This document shows, one piece after another, positions 8,372 through 16,848 of a DNA stretch of 64,000 bases. Location of the stretch: positions 142,684 to 206,683 of the forward strand of contig NZ_MNAH01000011.1 in assembly GCF_001976065.1 (NCBI RefSeq), read 5' to 3'. This DNA is from Pseudomonas putida. GTDB taxonomy: Bacteria > Pseudomonadota > Gammaproteobacteria > Pseudomonadales > Pseudomonadaceae. The notes below the pieces were generated by a model. It did not search any database and had not been told where the DNA came from. It saw only the letters and a list, made by a program, of their open reading frames with translations. Both the position numbers and the translations under genes were made by a program. How positions within the stretch are numbered: the stretch's first letter is position 1; each line of letters begins with the position of its first letter.

Positions 8372-9517
8372 GTGCGAACACGAGTGCAGTGGTGGCCGCT
8401 CTGGTTGGGGCGTGTCCGTCCCGAACAGGCGCGCAGCGTGCGCCAGCTGTTGGCCGGGTTGCCCTTGAGCCTGGTGCACGCTGACGGTGCCCTGGCGGTT
8501 TTCCTGGACCGTTTCGAAGCACTGATGCCCGGTTGCCAGCTGAACCTGACCCTGGCCGGTGTCGAGCCGACACCGGCTCGGCGCGGCGTGATCGAGGGTT
8601 GCCAGGGCGTGGCGCACTGTCCGCGGCGTGCCTCGGCAGCGAGCCAATCAGCCCAGGCCTGTGGCCCTTGTCGGCAAAGGGGCGTGCAACGCCTGCTGTG
8701 TGCCGTACCCAACGGCGACCAACCCGGCAGCGGCTGGTTGCTGCTCGATACGCCACGCGCCGCCGGCTCAAGCTGGCGCCAGTTGCTGGAGGAGGCCGCG
8801 CAGGCCGTGGACGTCAGCGTGCGTCTGCTCTGTCACAGCCGTGAACAGCAGCGTCGGCAGGCGACTTTCCGGCACGGTGCGTTGGCCCGTGAACTGCACG
8901 ATTCGGTGGCGCAGCAGTTGGGTTACTTGTCGTTCCAGGCGAGCCTGCTGCAGTCGCAACTGGGCGTGCCTGCGCAGGCGGCTGAGGTGTTGCAGGAACT
9001 GCGCGGCGGCTTGAGCCAGTTGCAGCGCCAGGTCCGGGAATTGATCACCAGCGCCCGCCTGACCATGGACGGGCGCTCCCTGCGCCAGGCCCTGGCCGAC
9101 TCGGTCGCGGAGTTCTCACGGCGCTGCATCATCGTGTTCGAACTGGACAACCGCCTGGCCGACGATGCCTTGGGCGCGGAAACCGAATTGCAGGTATTGC
9201 AGATCATCCGCGAGGCGCTGGCCAACGCGGTGCGTCATTCCCATGCACGCCATGTGCGCATCGAGCTGCGGCAAGACCAGCACGGTGATGTATCGGTGTC
9301 GGTGGAGGATGACGGCATCGGCCTGAGCCCGGCGTCAGGGGAGGACAACCATTTCGGCCTGGCGATCATCCGCGAGCGGGCCGCGAGCATTGGCGCGCGG
9401 CTGGCGATCGAGGCCATCCGTCCGCACGGGGTACGCGTACACCTTGGCCTTTGCCGTCACCAGGATTTGCCTGAGGGGAGTTTCGATGGATTGCACGACC
9501 TTGTTACTGATCGATGA
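8372..9517 (+). CDS. Cytosolic NarX/NreB-class sensor histidine kinase with N-terminal cysteine cluster
   Basis: This 381-residue kinase has a HisKA_3 dimerisation helix with the phosphorylated His176 in RELHDSVAQQLGYL and a C-terminal HATPase domain with the N-box NAVRHSHA and VEDDGIGLSP. No membrane segment is visible, so it is soluble. The N-terminal sensory half has cysteines at 55, 77, 83, 97, 100 and 110, of which C77-X5-C83-X13-C97-X2-C100 could ligate a metal or Fe-S cluster. The start is a GTG. The response regulator overlaps its 3' end by 32 bp. Divergent placement from dmmA suggests that it senses oxygen, redox state or a pathway intermediate for the amine operon. That link is inference. 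Confidence 0.85.
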   Translation: MRTRVQWWPLWLGRVRPEQARSVRQLLAGLPLSLVHADGALAVFLDRFEALMPGCQLNLTLAGVEPTPARRGVIEGCQGVAHCPRRASAASQSAQACGPCRQRGVQRLLCAVPNGDQPGSGWLLLDTPRAAGSSWRQLLEEAAQAVDVSVRLLCHSREQQRRQATFRHGALARELHDSVAQQLGYLSFQASLLQSQLGVPAQAAEVLQELRGGLSQLQRQVRELITSARLTMDGRSLRQALADSVAEFSRRCIIVFELDNRLADDALGAETELQVLQIIREALANAVRHSHARHVRIELRQDQHGDVSVSVEDDGIGLSPASGEDNHFGLAIIRERAASIGARLAIEAIRPHGVRVHLGLCRHQDLPEGSFDGLHDLVTDR

Positions 9518-10157
9518 TCACCCATTGTTTCGCAAGGGCCTGGCCCAGCTGTTCAGTACCAGCGACGACTTTGAAGTGGTGGGGCAGGCCGCCAGTGGCC
9601 GCGAAGGCATCAACCTGGCCGTGAGCCTGGCGCCGCAACAGGTCCTGCTTGACCTGCACATGCCCGGCCTGAGCGGCTTGCAGGTCCTCGATGAGCTGCG
9701 CCAGTTGCGCCTCGACTGTCAGGTGGTAGTGCTCACCGCGTCGATGGATCGCGCCGAACTGCTGATGGCCCTGCGCCTGGGGGCCAGCGGTTATGTGCTC
9801 AAGGAAACCGAGCCCGATGCACTGCTGGACTACATGCGCAATTGCAACCGCGGCGCGATTGTCCTGGATTCGAGCCTGATTGCCTTGCTGGCCGACCAGG
9901 ACGCGCCGACGCCTCGGCCCGGGCACGATCTCGATCAGGCCGACACCCGCAACCTGACCGAACGCGAAGGCCAGACGCTGGCCCTGATCGCCGCCGGCAT
10001 GAGCAATAAGCAGATCGGCCGGGAACTGGGGATCAGCGACGGCACGGTTAAGATCTATGTGAAGAATCTCTTGCAGAAGCTCAGTCTGCACTCGCGCCTG
10101 GAACTGGCGGCCTGGGTGCATAACGGCGCATCGGTGAGACACGAGGAGCGGCATTAG
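9486..10157 (+). CDS. NarL/FixJ-family response regulator
   Basis: A 223-residue two-domain regulator. The receiver has the acidic pocket LLIDDH and the phosphoacceptor Asp56 in LLDLHMPG, with the switch Thr in VVLTAS and Lys in VLKE. The C-terminal LuxR-type helix-turn-helix starts at LTEREGQTLALIAAGMSNKQ. I use the ATG at 9486 rather than the upstream in-frame start at 9390, because the domain begins immediately after it and GGGGAG lies upstream. It overlaps the kinase gene in another frame and is its obvious partner. The amine operon read in the opposite direction is its likely target. Confidence 0.9.
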   Translation: MDCTTLLLIDDHPLFRKGLAQLFSTSDDFEVVGQAASGREGINLAVSLAPQQVLLDLHMPGLSGLQVLDELRQLRLDCQVVVLTASMDRAELLMALRLGASGYVLKETEPDALLDYMRNCNRGAIVLDSSLIALLADQDAPTPRPGHDLDQADTRNLTEREGQTLALIAAGMSNKQIGRELGISDGTVKIYVKNLLQKLSLHSRLELAAWVHNGASVRHEERH

Positions 10158-10907
10158 ATGATCGATCATCCAGAGGCAACCCTCCCGGCAGCGCCTGTGC
10201 AGCGGATGGATCACTTTCCGGCGGCGTTACTTGAACTGGCCGACGACGGCCGCATTGTTCACTTCAACCTGGCATGGGTCGAGCTGATGGATCGACCCCA
10301 GGGCGAGCGTTACCTGATTGACCATGTGCACCACGAAGACCGTTCGATGTGGCGCCAGGCGTTGCATGAATTACGGCGGCGGCCCGAGACCTCGTTCAAC
10401 CAGCGCCTGCGTTTTGTGCACCCGTCGGGGGAGTTGCGCTGGTTCGAGGTCAGCCTCAAGCGCGGTGACCAGGGGTTCTACCTGGTGGCGGGGGACATCA
10501 CCGTGCACAAGCGGCGCGAGATTGCCTTGCTGGCCAGCCAGCGCAGTTGCACGAGCCTGCTCGACAGCATGCCGGGGCTGATCTATCGCGGCCGCAACAA
10601 CCGGGACTGGACCATGGAGTTTGTCAGCGCCGGATGCCTGCAACTGACCGGCTATCCAGCGGAGCGGCTGGTGGACAATCACGAGTTCACCTACAACAGC
10701 CTGATCCTGGCGCAAGACGCCGATTATGTCTGGCGCGAAGTGCAATATGCCCTGTCCCGGCGCGAGCCGTTCGAACTCAACTACCGGATTCGCTGCGCCG
10801 ATCATTCGATCAAGCACGTCTGGGAGAAGGGGGTGGGGATCTATGCCGATACCCGAGAAGTGCTGGGCATCGAGGGGGCCATTTTCGAGCGCAACGCCGG
10901 GCATTGA
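10158..10907 (+). CDS. Double PAS-domain protein without output domain
   Basis: A 249-residue protein that starts on the base after the response-regulator stop, so it is co-translated with the two-component pair. It holds two PAS/PAC units, about residues 15-120 and 125-245, each with the typical beta-sheet and PAC segment (GELRWFEVSLKRG; IKHVWEKGVGIY). No kinase, GGDEF, EAL or DNA-binding domain follows; the protein ends with the second PAC. It may bind a ligand or cofactor and act through protein contacts with the kinase. A C-terminally trimmed ancestor of a larger PAS kinase is also possible. No function can be named. Confidence 0.8.
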   Translation: MIDHPEATLPAAPVQRMDHFPAALLELADDGRIVHFNLAWVELMDRPQGERYLIDHVHHEDRSMWRQALHELRRRPETSFNQRLRFVHPSGELRWFEVSLKRGDQGFYLVAGDITVHKRREIALLASQRSCTSLLDSMPGLIYRGRNNRDWTMEFVSAGCLQLTGYPAERLVDNHEFTYNSLILAQDADYVWREVQYALSRREPFELNYRIRCADHSIKHVWEKGVGIYADTREVLGIEGAIFERNAGH

Positions 10908-10917
10908 GTCCGGCGTT
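10893..10917. terminator. Possible hairpin between convergent genes
   Basis: AACGCCGG and CCGGCGTT form an 8-bp perfect stem around a 9-base loop that contains the PAS gene stop codon. It lies in the 28-bp gap between two convergent genes and could end transcription from either side. There is no U-run, so this is weak. Confidence 0.3.
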
Positions 10918-10935
10918 GGGCTCTCCAGTGATGGC

Positions 10936-12297
10936 TCAGGACAGTCCAGCGACTCGTTCGCCGCGCTTGCCCAGCTTCATCAACCAGTAGTAACTCAGGG
11001 CCGGCACCAGCAAGCCCACCAGCCAGGCCAGGTCGACGCCTTCGAGCGCCGTGGCCACCGGGCCGACATAGAGCGTGGTGTTCATGAACGGGATCTCCAG
11101 GGCAATCGCCAGGACGAAGCTGCCGCAGGCGATCCAGTTGAACCGGCCATAGATGCCGTTGAGGTCGAAGATGTCCTCGATCCGGTATTCACCTTTGCGC
11201 AGGCAATAGAAGTCCACCAGGTTGATCGCCGTCCAGGGGATCAGGAAGTAGCTCATGAAGAAAATGAAGTTGAGGAAGAAGGTGATGAAGTCGTCCTGAC
11301 TGATGGTGCACAGGCTGGTCGCTACCACGCTGATCACCAGCATGAACAGGCCGCGTACCCGTGGCGTCACCTTGATGCGGGCAAAGGGCTCGATCACGGT
11401 GATGGTCGACATGAACGCCCCGTACAGGTTGAACACGTTGATCGACACCTGGCCATAGACGATGAAGGCGAACAGCAGGATCGCGCCGCTGCCGAACAGA
11501 CCAGCGACATGGCCGCCGACGTTGCTGGAAAAATCGCCGATGCCGACGCTCAGGATCGCTCCCAGAATCATCATCCATGCGCCGCCGCTGACCGTGCCGG
11601 CGTAGCTGTACCAGAACACCTGTGCGGTTGACGTTTGGCTCGGCAGATAGCGCGAATAGTCGGCGACATAGGGCGCATAGGACAGCTGCCAGGTCACGGC
11701 AATGCTGACCGCCACCAGGAACTTCGACAGCGAGAACCCCGTCGGCAGCCATTGCTCGGCCGGGATCGACAGTTGCAGGGCGAACAGCGTGGCGGCGGCG
11801 AACACCAGCAGCGAGAGAATCGACAGCAACTTCTGCAAGCGGTGAATCAGCCGGTAGCCATACAGCGCCACCACGAAACACAGGGCGCCGATCAGGTAGA
11901 TGTTGCCGCTGGCCGGCAGCGGGCTGACCGACTCCAGCGCCTGGGCCGCCAGCAGGGTATTGCTGACGAAGAACCCCAGGTAGATCAGCATCACGAACAG
12001 CAGCGGCAACACCGCCCCGAGCACGCCGAACTGCGCGCGGCTCTGGATCATCTGCGGAATGCCCAGTTTCGGCCCCTGGGCGGAGTGGGAGGCCATGAAA
12101 ATCGCCCCCAGCAACGAGCCGACGATGATTGCCAGGGCGCTCCAGAACAGGTTGAGCCCCATCACCACCGGCAGTACGCCGGAGGCGATGGTGGTGATGT
12201 TCATGTTGGCGCCGAACCAGATGAAGAACAGCGACCCCGGGCGGCCATGGCGTTCGGCTTCGGGGATGAAATCGATGCTTCTTTTTTCGACTTGCAT
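10936..12297 (-). CDS. NCS1-family purine/cytosine/allantoin-type permease
   Basis: A 453-residue membrane protein of the nucleobase-cation-symport-1 family, predicted to take up a nitrogen heterocycle with a cation. The N-terminus (SIDFIPEAERHGRPGSLF) and the GPKLGIPQMIQSRAQFG block are family signatures, and about twelve hydrophobic helices follow. Its ribosome-binding site AGGAG overlaps the stop of the hydrolase gene upstream, so the two are one operon. A second NCS1 permease lies at 15329-16741 with the same signature blocks. The substrate cannot be told from sequence. A C-terminal pair of basic stretches (KLGKRGER) marks the inner face. Confidence 0.86.
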   Translation of the reverse strand: MQVEKRSIDFIPEAERHGRPGSLFFIWFGANMNITTIASGVLPVVMGLNLFWSALAIIVGSLLGAIFMASHSAQGPKLGIPQMIQSRAQFGVLGAVLPLLFVMLIYLGFFVSNTLLAAQALESVSPLPASGNIYLIGALCFVVALYGYRLIHRLQKLLSILSLLVFAAATLFALQLSIPAEQWLPTGFSLSKFLVAVSIAVTWQLSYAPYVADYSRYLPSQTSTAQVFWYSYAGTVSGGAWMMILGAILSVGIGDFSSNVGGHVAGLFGSGAILLFAFIVYGQVSINVFNLYGAFMSTITVIEPFARIKVTPRVRGLFMLVISVVATSLCTISQDDFITFFLNFIFFMSYFLIPWTAINLVDFYCLRKGEYRIEDIFDLNGIYGRFNWIACGSFVLAIALEIPFMNTTLYVGPVATALEGVDLAWLVGLLVPALSYYWLMKLGKRGERVAGLS

Positions 12298-12302
12298 GGC
12301 GA

Positions 12303-12980
12303 TTACTCCTGAGTCCGGACGAGTTGGGTTTGCAGACGGGCAATGGTGCCTGGCAGCTCATGGGGCTGGTGGGCGAACAGGTCCGGGTGCTTGGGGTTCA
12401 GGCTCAAGTAGTCGCGGTTTTCCAGGGCGCGTTGGCATTCGCAGCAGGTGAGGATTTCCAGGGAATAGACCCAGTTGGCCATGATCAACAGGGCCGAGTA
12501 GTGACCGGCCAGGGTGGTCGTGGTGCAGGCGTCGCTGACCAGGCGAATGTGATAACCCAGGGCGAAGGCATCGAACACCGTGGTCAGCACGCAGACATCG
12601 GTGAGCACGCCGCAAAGGATCAGCGTTTCGACGCCCATTGCCTTGAGCCGGGCATCCAGGTCGGTTCGGTGGAAGGCACTGTAGCGGCCTTTATCGACAA
12701 TCGTTTCATCCGGTCGCGGGGCGAGACTTTCGATGATCTGCACCTGGCGGGTGCCGGCGCGATAACCGCTGGGACCGCCATCGGGTGCGAGGGGTTCGCC
12801 GCGCGGCAGGTCGTTGCCATCGGCTTGATTGACATGACGGGTGTAGATGATCGGCACCCGCTGCTGGCGCGCGGTTTCGAGCAGCGACGCGGTGTTGCTG
12901 ACCACTGCGTCGAAGTGTTCGAGGACGAAACCGTCCTCCTGTTGCATGTCGATGATCAACAGTGCGTTTTTATTGTTCAT
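12303..12980 (-). CDS. Isochorismatase-like cysteine hydrolase (amidase type)
   Basis: A 225-residue hydrolase with the triad of the isochorismatase/nicotinamidase/RutB superfamily: Asp11 in LIIDMQ, Lys in IVDKGRYSAF and the nucleophile Cys in GVLTDVCVLTT. Such enzymes hydrolyse amide, carbamoyl or ureido bonds. Start chosen at the ATG at 12980; a TTG two codons earlier is the alternative. It is co-transcribed with the NCS1 permease, so uptake and hydrolysis of one nitrogen compound is likely. It could supply an amidohydrolase step to the flavin-monooxygenase locus that begins at 13376, but no regulon operator is seen in front of it. Confidence 0.84.
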   Translation of the reverse strand: MNNKNALLIIDMQQEDGFVLEHFDAVVSNTASLLETARQQRVPIIYTRHVNQADGNDLPRGEPLAPDGGPSGYRAGTRQVQIIESLAPRPDETIVDKGRYSAFHRTDLDARLKAMGVETLILCGVLTDVCVLTTVFDAFALGYHIRLVSDACTTTTLAGHYSALLIMANWVYSLEILTCCECQRALENRDYLSLNPKHPDLFAHQPHELPGTIARLQTQLVRTQE

Positions 12981-13088
12981 GAGCAAACCTGATCATGGCC
13001 GGACGCTGGTGCGTCCCGAAGCACAATGCAGCGCAAGCGTGAGGCTATCGCCTGACGTTCGACTGCGTGGATTCCTGTTCGGGTGGGC

Positions 13089-13241
13089 TCAGTGAACTAT
13101 TTGCCAGAAGCCGTTCTGCTTGGCGGTAACGCTGGCGCGCAGGCGCTTGAAATGCAGGTGCGAAGACGTCCAACCGCCGCGCAGGTAAGCCCGCGCAGCG
13201 CTGGAGGGAAGGGCGAGTGATTGGAGACGACCATTGGACAT
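13089..13241 (-). CDS. Small hypothetical ORF, 50 residues
   Basis: An ATG at 13241 opens 50 codons ending in TGA at 13089. The peptide has an aliphatic/serine start, a central YLRGGWTSSHLHFKRLR stretch and ends NGFWQIVH. It is arginine- and tryptophan-containing and not simple repeat sequence. Codon third positions look Pseudomonas-like. It lies alone between the hydrolase gene and a REP pair. It may be a real small gene, a remnant or chance. I do not recognise it. Confidence 0.3.
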   Translation of the reverse strand: MSNGRLQSLALPSSAARAYLRGGWTSSHLHFKRLRASVTAKQNGFWQIVH

Positions 13242-13273
13242 GGGAATCGGCCTACACATCAGACATCAATCCT

Positions 13274-13363
13274 TGTGGGAGCGAGCCTGCTCGCGAAACC
13301 GGCGTGGCAGGCATATCAATTTCGACTGTCAGTGCGCAATCGCGAGCAGGCTCGCTCCCACAG
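13274..13363. repeat. Inverted REP pair, GTGGGAGCGAGCC family
   Basis: Two copies of the REP core face each other about 45 bp apart just after the stop of the flavin monooxygenase gene at 13376, and could fold into a large hairpin that protects or ends that mRNA. Confidence 0.85.
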
Positions 13364-13375
13364 GGGAAGGGGTAA

Positions 13376-14419
13376 TCAGCGGAACGCCGGGACGACGTGC
13401 TTGATAAACAGCTCCAGGGACTTTTTCTTCTCGGCGTGCGGCAGGCTGTTGTCGCACCAGAAGCTGAACTCGTCGACGCCCAGTTCCTGATAGTACTTTA
13501 TGCGCGGGATGATTTCTTCCGGGGTGCCGATCATGGCGGTCTTGTGCAGACTCTCCAGTTCGAACTCCGGACGGCCGGCGAATTTCTCTTCCGGGCTCGG
13601 TGCCAGGAAGCCGTTGACCGGGGTTTCCTTGTTGCCGAACCAGGCATCGAAGGTGCGGTAGAACTTGGCGATCGCCTTGGCCCCGACTTTCCAGCCTTCG
13701 GGATTGTCGGCCGAGTGCACGTGGGTATGACGCAGCACCATCAATTGCGGGCGCGGCACGTCCGGATTGTTGTCCAGGGCGGTCTGGAACTTGTTCTTCA
13801 GGTCGAGGACTTCTTCGTCGCCTTTCATCAGCGGTGTGACCATCACGTTGCAGCCATTGGCGACGGCGAAGTTGTGCGAGTCCGGGTCACGGGCAGCGAT
13901 CCACATCGGCGGGTTCGGCTTCTGGATCGGCTTGGGTACGCTGGTGGACGTCGGGAATTTCCAGATATCGCCATCATGGGCATAGTCGCCTTGCCACAGG
14001 GCACGCACCACCGGGACCATCTCCCGCAGTGCCTGGCCGCCGCTGGAGGCTGGCATGCCGCCGGCCATGCGGTCGAATTCAACCTGGTAAGCGCCACGGG
14101 CCAGACCCACTTCCATGCGCCCGTTGCTGATGACGTCCAGCAGGGCACATTCACCAGCGACCCGGATGGGGTGCCAGAACGGCGCGATGATGGTGCCGGC
14201 GCCCAGGTGGATGGTGGTGGTCTTGCCGGCCAGGTAGGCCAGCAACGGCATCGGGCTTGGCGAAATGGTGTATTCCATGGCGTGGTGTTCACCGATCCAT
14301 ACGGTGCTGAAACCACCGGCCTCGGCCATCAGCGTCAGTTCGGTCAAGTCTTCGAACAACTGGCGGTGGCTGACGCTCTCGTCCCAACGTTCCATGTGTA
14401 CGAACAGGGAAAATTTCAT
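13376..14419 (-). CDS. Luciferase-like (LLM class) FMNH2-dependent monooxygenase
   Basis: A 347-residue TIM-barrel monooxygenase of the bacterial luciferase family that uses reduced FMN and O2. Family marks are the N-terminal MKFSLFVHMER strand, WIGEHH at about residues 42-47, the GRMEVGLARGAYQVEF block and IAARDPDSH. The start at 14419 is supported by the domain boundary; the frame runs 22 codons further but through the operator. The gene sits 56 bp from regulon motif 1. Two flavin reductases in the same regulon can supply FMNH2. Relatives open N-heterocycle rings (RutA on uracil, PyrA on pyridine) or oxidise aliphatics; the neighbouring dehydrogenases and hydrolases favour a ring-opening role, by inference. 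Confidence 0.88.
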   Translation of the reverse strand: MKFSLFVHMERWDESVSHRQLFEDLTELTLMAEAGGFSTVWIGEHHAMEYTISPSPMPLLAYLAGKTTTIHLGAGTIIAPFWHPIRVAGECALLDVISNGRMEVGLARGAYQVEFDRMAGGMPASSGGQALREMVPVVRALWQGDYAHDGDIWKFPTSTSVPKPIQKPNPPMWIAARDPDSHNFAVANGCNVMVTPLMKGDEEVLDLKNKFQTALDNNPDVPRPQLMVLRHTHVHSADNPEGWKVGAKAIAKFYRTFDAWFGNKETPVNGFLAPSPEEKFAGRPEFELESLHKTAMIGTPEEIIPRIKYYQELGVDEFSFWCDNSLPHAEKKKSLELFIKHVVPAFR

Positions 14420-14474
14420 GACGCTACCTCGAATCTCTTGTGGTCGACCCGTCGACTGCGGGGCTGTTGAATAT

Positions 14475-14490
14475 TGGTATACCATAATAC
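14475..14490 (+). promoter_or_regulatory. Regulon motif 1, GntR/FCD-type operator
   Basis: TGGTATACCATAATAC lies 56 bp before the monooxygenase start. The GTATAC core inside a perfect 10-bp palindrome fits the GT-N-AC pattern of FadR/FCD-type GntR operators. The same 16 bases occur at 23357 and 30811. Confidence 0.75.
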
Positions 14491-14526
14491 GAAACTACTG
14501 CAAAATTTTTCGATTATTGGCAGGTG

Positions 14527-15012
14527 TCATGCCAGAACGGGCAGCGCGCCCATCTTGCCGTGGCAATACACCAGCGGCCCGGCGTTCTGCTGGGGCACGA
14601 TCAGGTTCTTCACCGCGCCGACCATGATCGCGTGATCGCCCCCTTCATATTCGCGCCACAACTCGCATTCGATGACCGCCGTGGCGTTGGCCAGAATCGG
14701 ATTGCCCCGTTCGCTCAACGTCCACTCGATGCCCTGCGCCTTGTCCTTGCCCTTGCGTGCGAAGGCATAGGCTTCGCTCTGCTGGCCGCCGGACAATACG
14801 TGAATGGCGAAGCGCTTGTTCTTGATCAGGACCGGGTAGGAGTCTGAGCTGTAGTTAGGGCAGAACAGCACCAGGGCCGGGTCCATCGACAGCGAGCTGA
14901 AGGCGCTGGCGGTCAGGCCGACGATCTGGCCGTCGTCATCGAGAGTGGTGATCACGCAGACACCGGACGGGAACGAGCCCATGACTTGTTTGTAGATGGC
15001 GGCATCGATCAT
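14527..15012 (-). CDS. Flavin reductase (RutF/HpaC-like), copy 1
   Basis: A 161-residue short-chain flavin reductase that makes FMNH2 from NAD(P)H for a partner monooxygenase. The split-barrel flavin site shows SFPSGVCVITT, LTASAFSSLSMDPALVLFC and the GDHAIMVGAVKNL region. The start at 15012 is aligned with the copy at 27327-27812; by hand alignment the two are about 70% identical without gaps. The gene has its own upstream motif at 15062 and the monooxygenase lies just downstream on the same strand, so they form the oxygenase/reductase pair. Confidence 0.9.
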   Translation of the reverse strand: MIDAAIYKQVMGSFPSGVCVITTLDDDGQIVGLTASAFSSLSMDPALVLFCPNYSSDSYPVLIKNKRFAIHVLSGGQQSEAYAFARKGKDKAQGIEWTLSERGNPILANATAVIECELWREYEGGDHAIMVGAVKNLIVPQQNAGPLVYCHGKMGALPVLA

Positions 15013-15061
15013 TGGACTGTCCTCGGGAGTGAACGTGGTTTTTATGTGTTTGTAGGTCTGA

Positions 15062-15077
15062 TGGTATACCGTAATAC
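15062..15077 (+). promoter_or_regulatory. Regulon motif 2
   Basis: TGGTATACCGTAATAC differs from motif 1 by one base (A to G at position 10) and lies 50 bp before the flavin reductase start. Confidence 0.75.
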
Positions 15078-15234
15078 ATCGTTTGCAAGGTCTTTTTCGG
15101 TGAACCGATAAACGTAGGGTCATCGTCGCAAAGGCAATGTTTACGGGGCTTTAAGCGGCTCATCAATGCAGCATGTCGGGCAGGATGACGGATCAGATGG
15201 GCATTCAAAGACCGGATCAGTCTTGTGAAAATGT

Positions 15235-15250
15235 TGGAATACCATAATAT
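15235..15250 (+). promoter_or_regulatory. Regulon motif 3, transporter type
   Basis: TGGAATACCATAATAT lies 85 bp before the NCS1 permease start, reading toward that gene. It is identical over 16 bases to motif 4 in front of the ABC transporter and shares the ACCATAATA core with the others. CATAAT inside it could double as a -10 element. Confidence 0.7.
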
Positions 15251-15328
15251 GGTGCGCATCTGAGGGGCGGCCAGAGAGTGCCCCCGGTTTGGCTTCATAC
15301 AAAGATAAGAACAGACAAACTCGAGTTC

Positions 15329-16741
15329 ATGCATATGTCCCAGATGTCCCGGCAAGACCCGTTGATCGAGAATCACACGGTCGACTACGTTCCACTCGCA
15401 GAGCGCCACGGGAAGGCCCGCGATCTTTTCACCCTATGGTTCAGCACCAACATTGCGCCGCTGCCCATTGTCACCGGTGCCATGGTGGTCCAGGTGTTCC
15501 ACCTCGACCTGTTGTGGGGGCTGCTGGCGATTGCGCTCGGGCACATGATCGGTGGACTGGTGATCGCCCTGGCATCGGCCCAGGGGCCACGGATGGGCAT
15601 TCCGCAGATGGTCCAGAGTCGGGGTCAGTTCGGTCGTTATGGCGCGTTGCTGATCGTGTTTTTCGCCGCACTGATCTACGTCGGCTTCTTCATCTCCAAC
15701 ATCGTGCTGGCGGGCAAGTCGATCGTCGGCATCGCCCCCTCGGTGCCGGTGCCGGCGAGCATCCTGATCGGCGCCCTGAGCGCCACGGCGATCGGCGTGA
15801 TCGGTTACCGCTTCATCCATACCCTCAACCGCATCGGCACCTGGGTCATGGGCAGTGCCTTGCTCGCCGGGTTCCTCTACATCTTCGCCCATGACCTGCC
15901 GGCGGACTTCTTCACCCGTGGCAGTTTCAACCTGTCCGGCTGGTTGGCCACCGTGTCCCTGGGGATCATCTGGCAGATCAGCTTTTCGCCCTACGTGTCG
16001 GACTATTCGCGCTACCTGCCGGCCGATATCGGCATCGCCAAGCCGTTCTGGGCCACCTACCTGGGGGCCACCCTGGGCACTATCCTGTCCTTCACCTTCG
16101 GCGCGGTGGCTGTACTGGCGACCCCGCAAGGCACTGAAGCGATGGCTGCGGTGAAGCAATCCACCGGCTGGCTGGGGCCGATCCTGATGGTGCTGTTCCT
16201 GCTCAATATCATCAGCCACAACGCCTTGAATCTGTATGGCGCTGTGCTGTCGATCATCACCTCGATCCAGACCTTCGCCAGCCAGTGGACGCCGAGCGTC
16301 AAAGTGCGCGTGGTGTTGTCGACGGTGGTGCTGGCGGGCTGCTGTGTGGTGGCGCTGGGCGCCTCGGCGGACTTCATCTCGCAGTTCATCGGGCTGATCC
16401 TGGCGTTGCTGCTGGTGCTGGTGCCATGGGCTTCGATCAACCTGATCGACTTCTATGTGATCAAGCGCGGGTCCTATGACATTGCCTCGATCTTCCGTGC
16501 CGATGGCGGGATTTATGGGCGCTTCAATCTGCATGCGATCGTGGCGTATTTCATCGGGATCATTGTGCAGTTGCCGTTTGCCAATACGTCGTTGTATGTC
16601 GGGCCTTATGCCAATCTGGTCGAGGGTGCGGATTTGTCGTGGCTGGTGGGGTTGGTGGTGACTTGCCCGCTCTACTATTGCCTGGCTACCCGTGGGCGGG
16701 CTGAGCAGGGCCGGGCTTCGAGGTTGGGTTATACCGATTGA
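15329..16741 (+). CDS. NCS1-family permease, regulon member
   Basis: A roughly 470-residue nucleobase-cation-symport-1 carrier with about twelve membrane helices. VDYVPLAERHGKARDLFTLW at the N-terminus and GPRMGIPQMVQSRGQFG are the family signatures, and FSPYVSDYSRYLP is conserved. Three ATGs (15329, 15335, 15344) are possible starts; I give the first. Divergent from flavin reductase copy 1 with motifs 2 and 3 between them, so it probably imports the substrate of the monooxygenase. NCS1 carriers take purines, pyrimidines, hydantoin or pyridine derivatives, which fits a heterocycle. A strong terminator follows. Confidence 0.88.
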   Translation: MHMSQMSRQDPLIENHTVDYVPLAERHGKARDLFTLWFSTNIAPLPIVTGAMVVQVFHLDLLWGLLAIALGHMIGGLVIALASAQGPRMGIPQMVQSRGQFGRYGALLIVFFAALIYVGFFISNIVLAGKSIVGIAPSVPVPASILIGALSATAIGVIGYRFIHTLNRIGTWVMGSALLAGFLYIFAHDLPADFFTRGSFNLSGWLATVSLGIIWQISFSPYVSDYSRYLPADIGIAKPFWATYLGATLGTILSFTFGAVAVLATPQGTEAMAAVKQSTGWLGPILMVLFLLNIISHNALNLYGAVLSIITSIQTFASQWTPSVKVRVVLSTVVLAGCCVVALGASADFISQFIGLILALLLVLVPWASINLIDFYVIKRGSYDIASIFRADGGIYGRFNLHAIVAYFIGIIVQLPFANTSLYVGPYANLVEGADLSWLVGLVVTCPLYYCLATRGRAEQGRASRLGYTD

Positions 16742-16759
16742 TGGTTTTTATTTGTCTGG

Positions 16760-16790
16760 AATGCCCGGCTTTTGGCCGGGCATTTTTGTT
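16760..16790 (+). terminator. Rho-independent terminator after the NCS1 permease
   Basis: AATGCCCGGC and GCCGGGCATT form a perfect 10-bp stem with loop TTTTG, followed by TTTG and more T. It starts 19 bases after the stop codon. Confidence 0.88.
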
Positions 16791-16848
16791 TTGGTGAGCT
16801 TTGAATATATTCGGGTTCCTACCTTATCGCGGCTATACACGATCTACT

